From the NCBI RefSeq assembly GCF_902713425.1, contig NC_081190.1, forward strand, positions 99,083,571 through 99,147,570: a DNA stretch of 64,000 nucleotides. The letters are read 5' to 3'. A program made the position numbers and the translations under genes. The stretch comes from Acipenser ruthenus. Its lineage: Eukaryota; Chordata; Actinopteri; Acipenseriformes; Acipenseridae. Under the pieces are notes generated by a model that made no database searches, was not told where the DNA came from, and was given only the letters and a program-made list of their open reading frames with translations. This document shows positions 61,014 to 64,000 of the stretch, piece after piece (position 1 is the stretch's first letter; each line of letters opens with the position of its first letter).

Positions 61014-61329
61014 AAACTATGGTCAAAGACAGAAACAAACACGAACCCGTCGGAGGAAGGAACTCACTCACTCACTCACTCACTCACTAGTTATTCAACA
61101 ACTCTCCGGCAGGCGGCTTCGTCACACAGGGAGTCAGGTTTTCTTTAAAAGGAGCTCAATGTTTTTAGCTTTCTGACTGTCAAATAAATAGCTACGTGGT
61201 TCCTGCACATCTATTTCCATGTTTCGTTATTTTTTATTGACAAGACTAAAAGTAAAGACTCAGCAGTGTCTGTATCAAAGTTTTTATTTTTATTTTAAAT
61301 AATTGGAAATCATTTTCGAGCTTATCAGT

Positions 61330-61377
61330 TTTATTTATTTAGTTGATGTTTTTTATTCAGATAAACTGTGCATCACA

Positions 61378-61409
<32 letters not shown>

Positions 61410-61591
61410 AGAGTCACTTACAATAGGACCTGGGTTTTACATCTCATTTGAAGGAAGGAGCACAAGGAGGTTAAGGGACTTGCTCAGGGACAGGGTCACA
61501 CACAATGAGCCAGTGGCTGAGCTGGGATTGAACCAGGAACCTCCCGGTAACAAGAGCTTTTCTTTAACCACCTGACCACTAAGCCCCTTAA
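61330..61591 (-). mobile_element. CORE-like SINE, unit 22
   Basis: (CTG)10. Confidence 0.8.
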
Positions 61592-61658
61592 AACATATCT
61601 TGGCAGACAAACACTTTAATTAGACAACATAAAACCACATACAAGCAGATTTACAAGC

Positions 61659-61907
61659 AGGGCTGCAATCGCGTTCGCGCTCTCCCCTGATGTTATAGTC
61701 AAAGTTAAAAACACAGGTATTGAAAGCAATTAGCGATTATCTATATATCTCCAGCAGGTGGCTCTGTCAGACTGGGAATGAGATTTTGTTTTTTCTTTCG
61801 GAGCGTATAATGTTCTAGAAAGTACCAAAGTGTTTTATGTACATGTATTGTGAAGTGTTTCATCTTGAGAAGACAAAGTAACGAGTCAGCGGCACGTGTA
61901 TCAAAGT
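61659..61907 (+). pseudogene. U1 3'-end relic, unit 22
   Basis: Exact U1 3'-end block at 61671..61689. Confidence 0.75.
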
Positions 61908-62753
61908 TACAAAGTTGCTAATATTAAAGAAGACGAGGTTCAGCGGTACAGTTGTTTTTTTTTAAAACATAGTGTTTCAGCTCTGTACAGACGTTCTATG
62001 TCGTTATCCGTTATTGATTCAGCTTTATTTAGATGATTGCCTTTACCTTGTTTTAATTTCCCGTTCCTCTGAGATACGAATCTACCAGCTTTACATCTTT
62101 TTTTTTTTTTTAACGTATTCTCATTTTGTTGATCATTAATGCACATTTCTGTACTGTGGGTGTTGTCGAGCGATTGAAAACGAGACATTTTGTGTTTGAA
62201 TTGAAAGTGATGGTCTCGAGGAGTCGAACAAGTCACAATAAGCCTTCATCCATGTATCATGTAACCACATGTATGCTGTCTCTAACTGGAGGAGAGGGAC
62301 CCTTGCAGTACTGCTCAGCCTAAAGAACCACACGAGTTGTTTGAAAGGGGGATTTATTTTGTAGAATAAACATCAAATTGGTTTCAGGGCATACAGTCCT
62401 CCAACGGCAACACAGCTCAGTACAGCTGAGATCCATTACAACACTGCTGCAGATTCAAACTAAAAGAGGGTAATATACAAAATGGATGCCTTTGAGAACT
62501 TAACACTTTCAATGCCAACGTGTGGCTACTACTTTGTGAACATACAATTTCGCAAGAATCTAATGGCACTTTTAATGCTGCTATATACACACACAGACAC
62601 ACGGACACACGGGCCCGCACACGTTTAGCCCAGAGCTGCTTAAATGTTAACGTTTGTGACAAATTAGAGATCTGGAAATCCCTCCCCCAACCTGTCATTG
62701 CATGAATGATATTAACTTAATACTATGAAAGAGATAAACCAAGACTGTCGTTC

Positions 62754-62873
62754 GCTTACGGCCATACCACCTTGAGAACGCCCGATCTAGTCTGATCTCG
62801 GAAGCTAAGCAAGGTCGGGCCTGGTTAGTACTTGGATGGGAGACCGCCTGGGAATACCAGGTGCTGTAAGCTT
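62754..62873 (+). rRNA. RN5S: 5S rRNA, unit 22 (C36A variant)
   Basis: GATCTAGTCTG: C36A (62789), in the highly conserved loop C region. The internal promoter boxes are unchanged. Upstream spacer also has private changes (CACGTTTAGCCC, a shorter poly-T and one extra T near 61955), so this is the most divergent unit after unit 11. Confidence 0.96.
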
Positions 62874-63542
62874 TTCTTTCTGCAGCTTGACAGGGGGCGC
62901 TATTTCCCTTGTTATTTATGTTACTAACCTGGAAGCTGTAAGTCTAAACATCGTTTTCTTTTTTTGGTTTTTTTATTGTCCCATTCCACACACGAACAAG
63001 TATTGTATCAGCCTTTACTGGTTTTGAAAACTGAGTTAGGACAGAAAGGGTTATCGTATTATATTCTAAGCCGAAACTACCAGTAGCGGTCCGATACAAA
63101 CAAATGTGAACAGGGTTAAGACAAAAGTACTGACGAGTTTTGCTAGTTATGGTTAGTTTAATTAATTAAAAAAAGAAATAACAGTTGATGAAGTACTTTT
63201 TATTATAGTAACAGAACGAGACATGTTTTAAAGCCACAAACTGCGTGTTTAGATTATTGTGCCAAACAAGAGAACAAAACGAGCATATCAACCAAGAACG
63301 GATTTAGTGACCCGTTCATTCGTTCGAGTTTATTTATATTATGTGTGACCTTAACAAATGTTTGACCAATGTTTTGCTTGCTTTCTTTTTGAAAGTCGTA
63401 CATTTGTTACATTTTTTTATTTCGTTTACGCAGACGTGTATACAGACCCGTCGCTTCTTTTGCGGAACATCTCACATGCTGCTGCACGAATGACGTCGTC
63501 CTGTGTAAATCCTGGCATCTTGTCCTCCAATGATAAAGGCGC

Positions 63543-63722
63543 ATGCAAATATATACCGAGAGGCATTACGGGAATGCAATTTATAAATACTTATACTGAA
63601 AACTGAAGGAACCCATTACACCCAACAGACTGGAAAGTGCGATATGATAACAATGAAAATGTTATATTAGGAAAAGAGTGTTTCTTTAAATTGCAGATGT
63701 AGGCACCGTTTCTTTGAAAAAT
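63543..63722 (+). promoter_or_regulatory. U1 promoter, unit 23
   Basis: Octamer 63543..63550, SPH/Staf 63557..63574, PSE 63703..63722. One T is missing in a spacer T run about 130 bp upstream of the octamer. Confidence 0.85.
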
Positions 63723-63763
63723 GTCTCTTGTGGACGGGTGACGACTCGCAATGTGTACAACTC

Positions 63764-63927
63764 ATACTTACCTGGCAGGGGAGATACCATGATCATGAAG
63801 GTGGTTCACCCAGGGCGAGGCTCGGCCATTGCACTCCGGCTGTGCTGACCCCTGCGAATTCCCCAAATGCGGGAATCTCGACTGCATAATTTCTGGTAGT
63901 GGGGGACTGCGTTCGCGCTCTCCCCTG
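63764..63927 (+). ncRNA. RNU1: U1 snRNA, unit 23
   Basis: Last complete U1; no difference from unit 1 noticed. 3' box 63936..63947. The flank has a private GAATCCGTCGG (C to T near 63960). The window ends in the CTCA tract, so the SINE and 5S of this unit lie outside. Confidence 0.97.
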
Positions 63928-64000
63928 AAACTATGGTCAAAGACAGAAACAAACACGAATCCGTCGGAGGAAGGAACTCACTCACTCACTCACTCACTAG

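Larger units (their letters stand above)
1..64000 (+). repeat. Tandem array of ~2.9-kb U1 snRNA - 5S rRNA units
   Basis: The whole window is one head-to-tail array. Taking the first base of the window as unit start, units begin at 1, 2908, 5801, 8708, 11599, 14520, 17440, 20339, 23238, 26137, 29011 (deleted unit), 31088, 33999, 36905, 39816, 42727, 45641, 48544, 51447, 54364, 57281, 60197 and 63111 (partial). They are called units 1 to 23 below. All have the same orientation. Full units are 2891 to 2921 bp; the difference comes almost entirely from (CTG)n, (CTCA)n, poly-T and AC-rich tracts. No single-copy sequence is present at either edge, so the array continues beyond the window. Near identity over non-functional spacer indicates recent homogenisation by unequal exchange or conversion. 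Confidence 0.99.

Noticed and set aside
1-64000. CRISPR-like array, given the regular repeats
   Set aside because: The period is 2.9 kb, the whole unit is conserved, and there are no short repeats with unique spacers.
1-64000. Additional small-RNA genes (U2, U4, U5, U6, tRNA) in the spacers
   Set aside because: I looked for their conserved motifs on both strands of one unit and found none. A covariance search would settle it.
1-64000. Purely assembly-made repeat
   Set aside because: Units differ by many private and shared variants in a structured way, and one has a distinct deletion, so most copies are real. The exact copy number could still be wrong.

Overview
The window is one uninterrupted head-to-tail tandem array. 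A unit of about 2.9 kb is repeated from the first base to the last: 21 full-length or near-full-length units, one internally deleted unit (29011..31087) and a partial unit at the right edge (63111..64000). Every intact unit carries two small-RNA genes on the + strand. One is a 164-nt U1 spliceosomal snRNA gene (RNA polymerase II type) and the other, 1.73 kb downstream, is a 120-nt 5S rRNA gene (RNA polymerase III type). I count 22 complete U1 genes, one 44-nt U1 remnant and 22 complete 5S genes. I see no protein-coding gene. The short open frames recur once per unit, overlap the RNA genes, their promoters or a SINE, and resemble no protein I know.

The organism is a vertebrate, most probably a fish. 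The 5S sequence is vertebrate-type. The U1 promoter has vertebrate layout: octamer plus SPH/Staf (ZNF143) motif about 220 to 190 bp upstream, a PSE-like element about 60 to 42 bp upstream, and a 3' box 9 bp after the gene. A tRNA-derived SINE with a MIR/CORE-like middle lies in each unit. Its wording resembles SINE copies I remember from sturgeons and other early-branching ray-finned fish, but that placement is recollection and weak.

Unit layout, using unit 1 (1..2907): 1..432 spacer with nothing recognised; 433..612 U1 enhancer and PSE; 654..817 U1; 826..837 3' box; a (CTCA)n tract; U1 3' flank; 1126..1384 SINE on the minus strand with an internal (CTG)n tract; 1452..1700 a diverged second copy of the U1 3' end and flank; 1890..1905 poly-T; about 2376..2420 an AC-rich tract; 2550..2669 5S rRNA with a T4 terminator; a CTCF-like motif at 2687..2698; spacer to 2907.

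Units are nearly identical, as expected under concerted evolution. They differ mainly in four simple-sequence tracts, which account for nearly all of the length variation (2891 to 2921 bp), plus scattered single-base variants. Units 1-2 and 3-4 form a duplicated 5.8-kb dimer. Unit 11 has lost 808 bp spanning the U1 promoter and most of U1, plus 57 bp at the SINE tail, but keeps a normal 5S gene. The array runs off both ends, so its total size is unknown. The joint array would supply two housekeeping RNAs, for pre-mRNA splicing and for the large ribosomal subunit. I see no new defence or mobile system here. The points of interest are the U1-5S linkage, the composite origin of the unit and the fine structure of array turnover.
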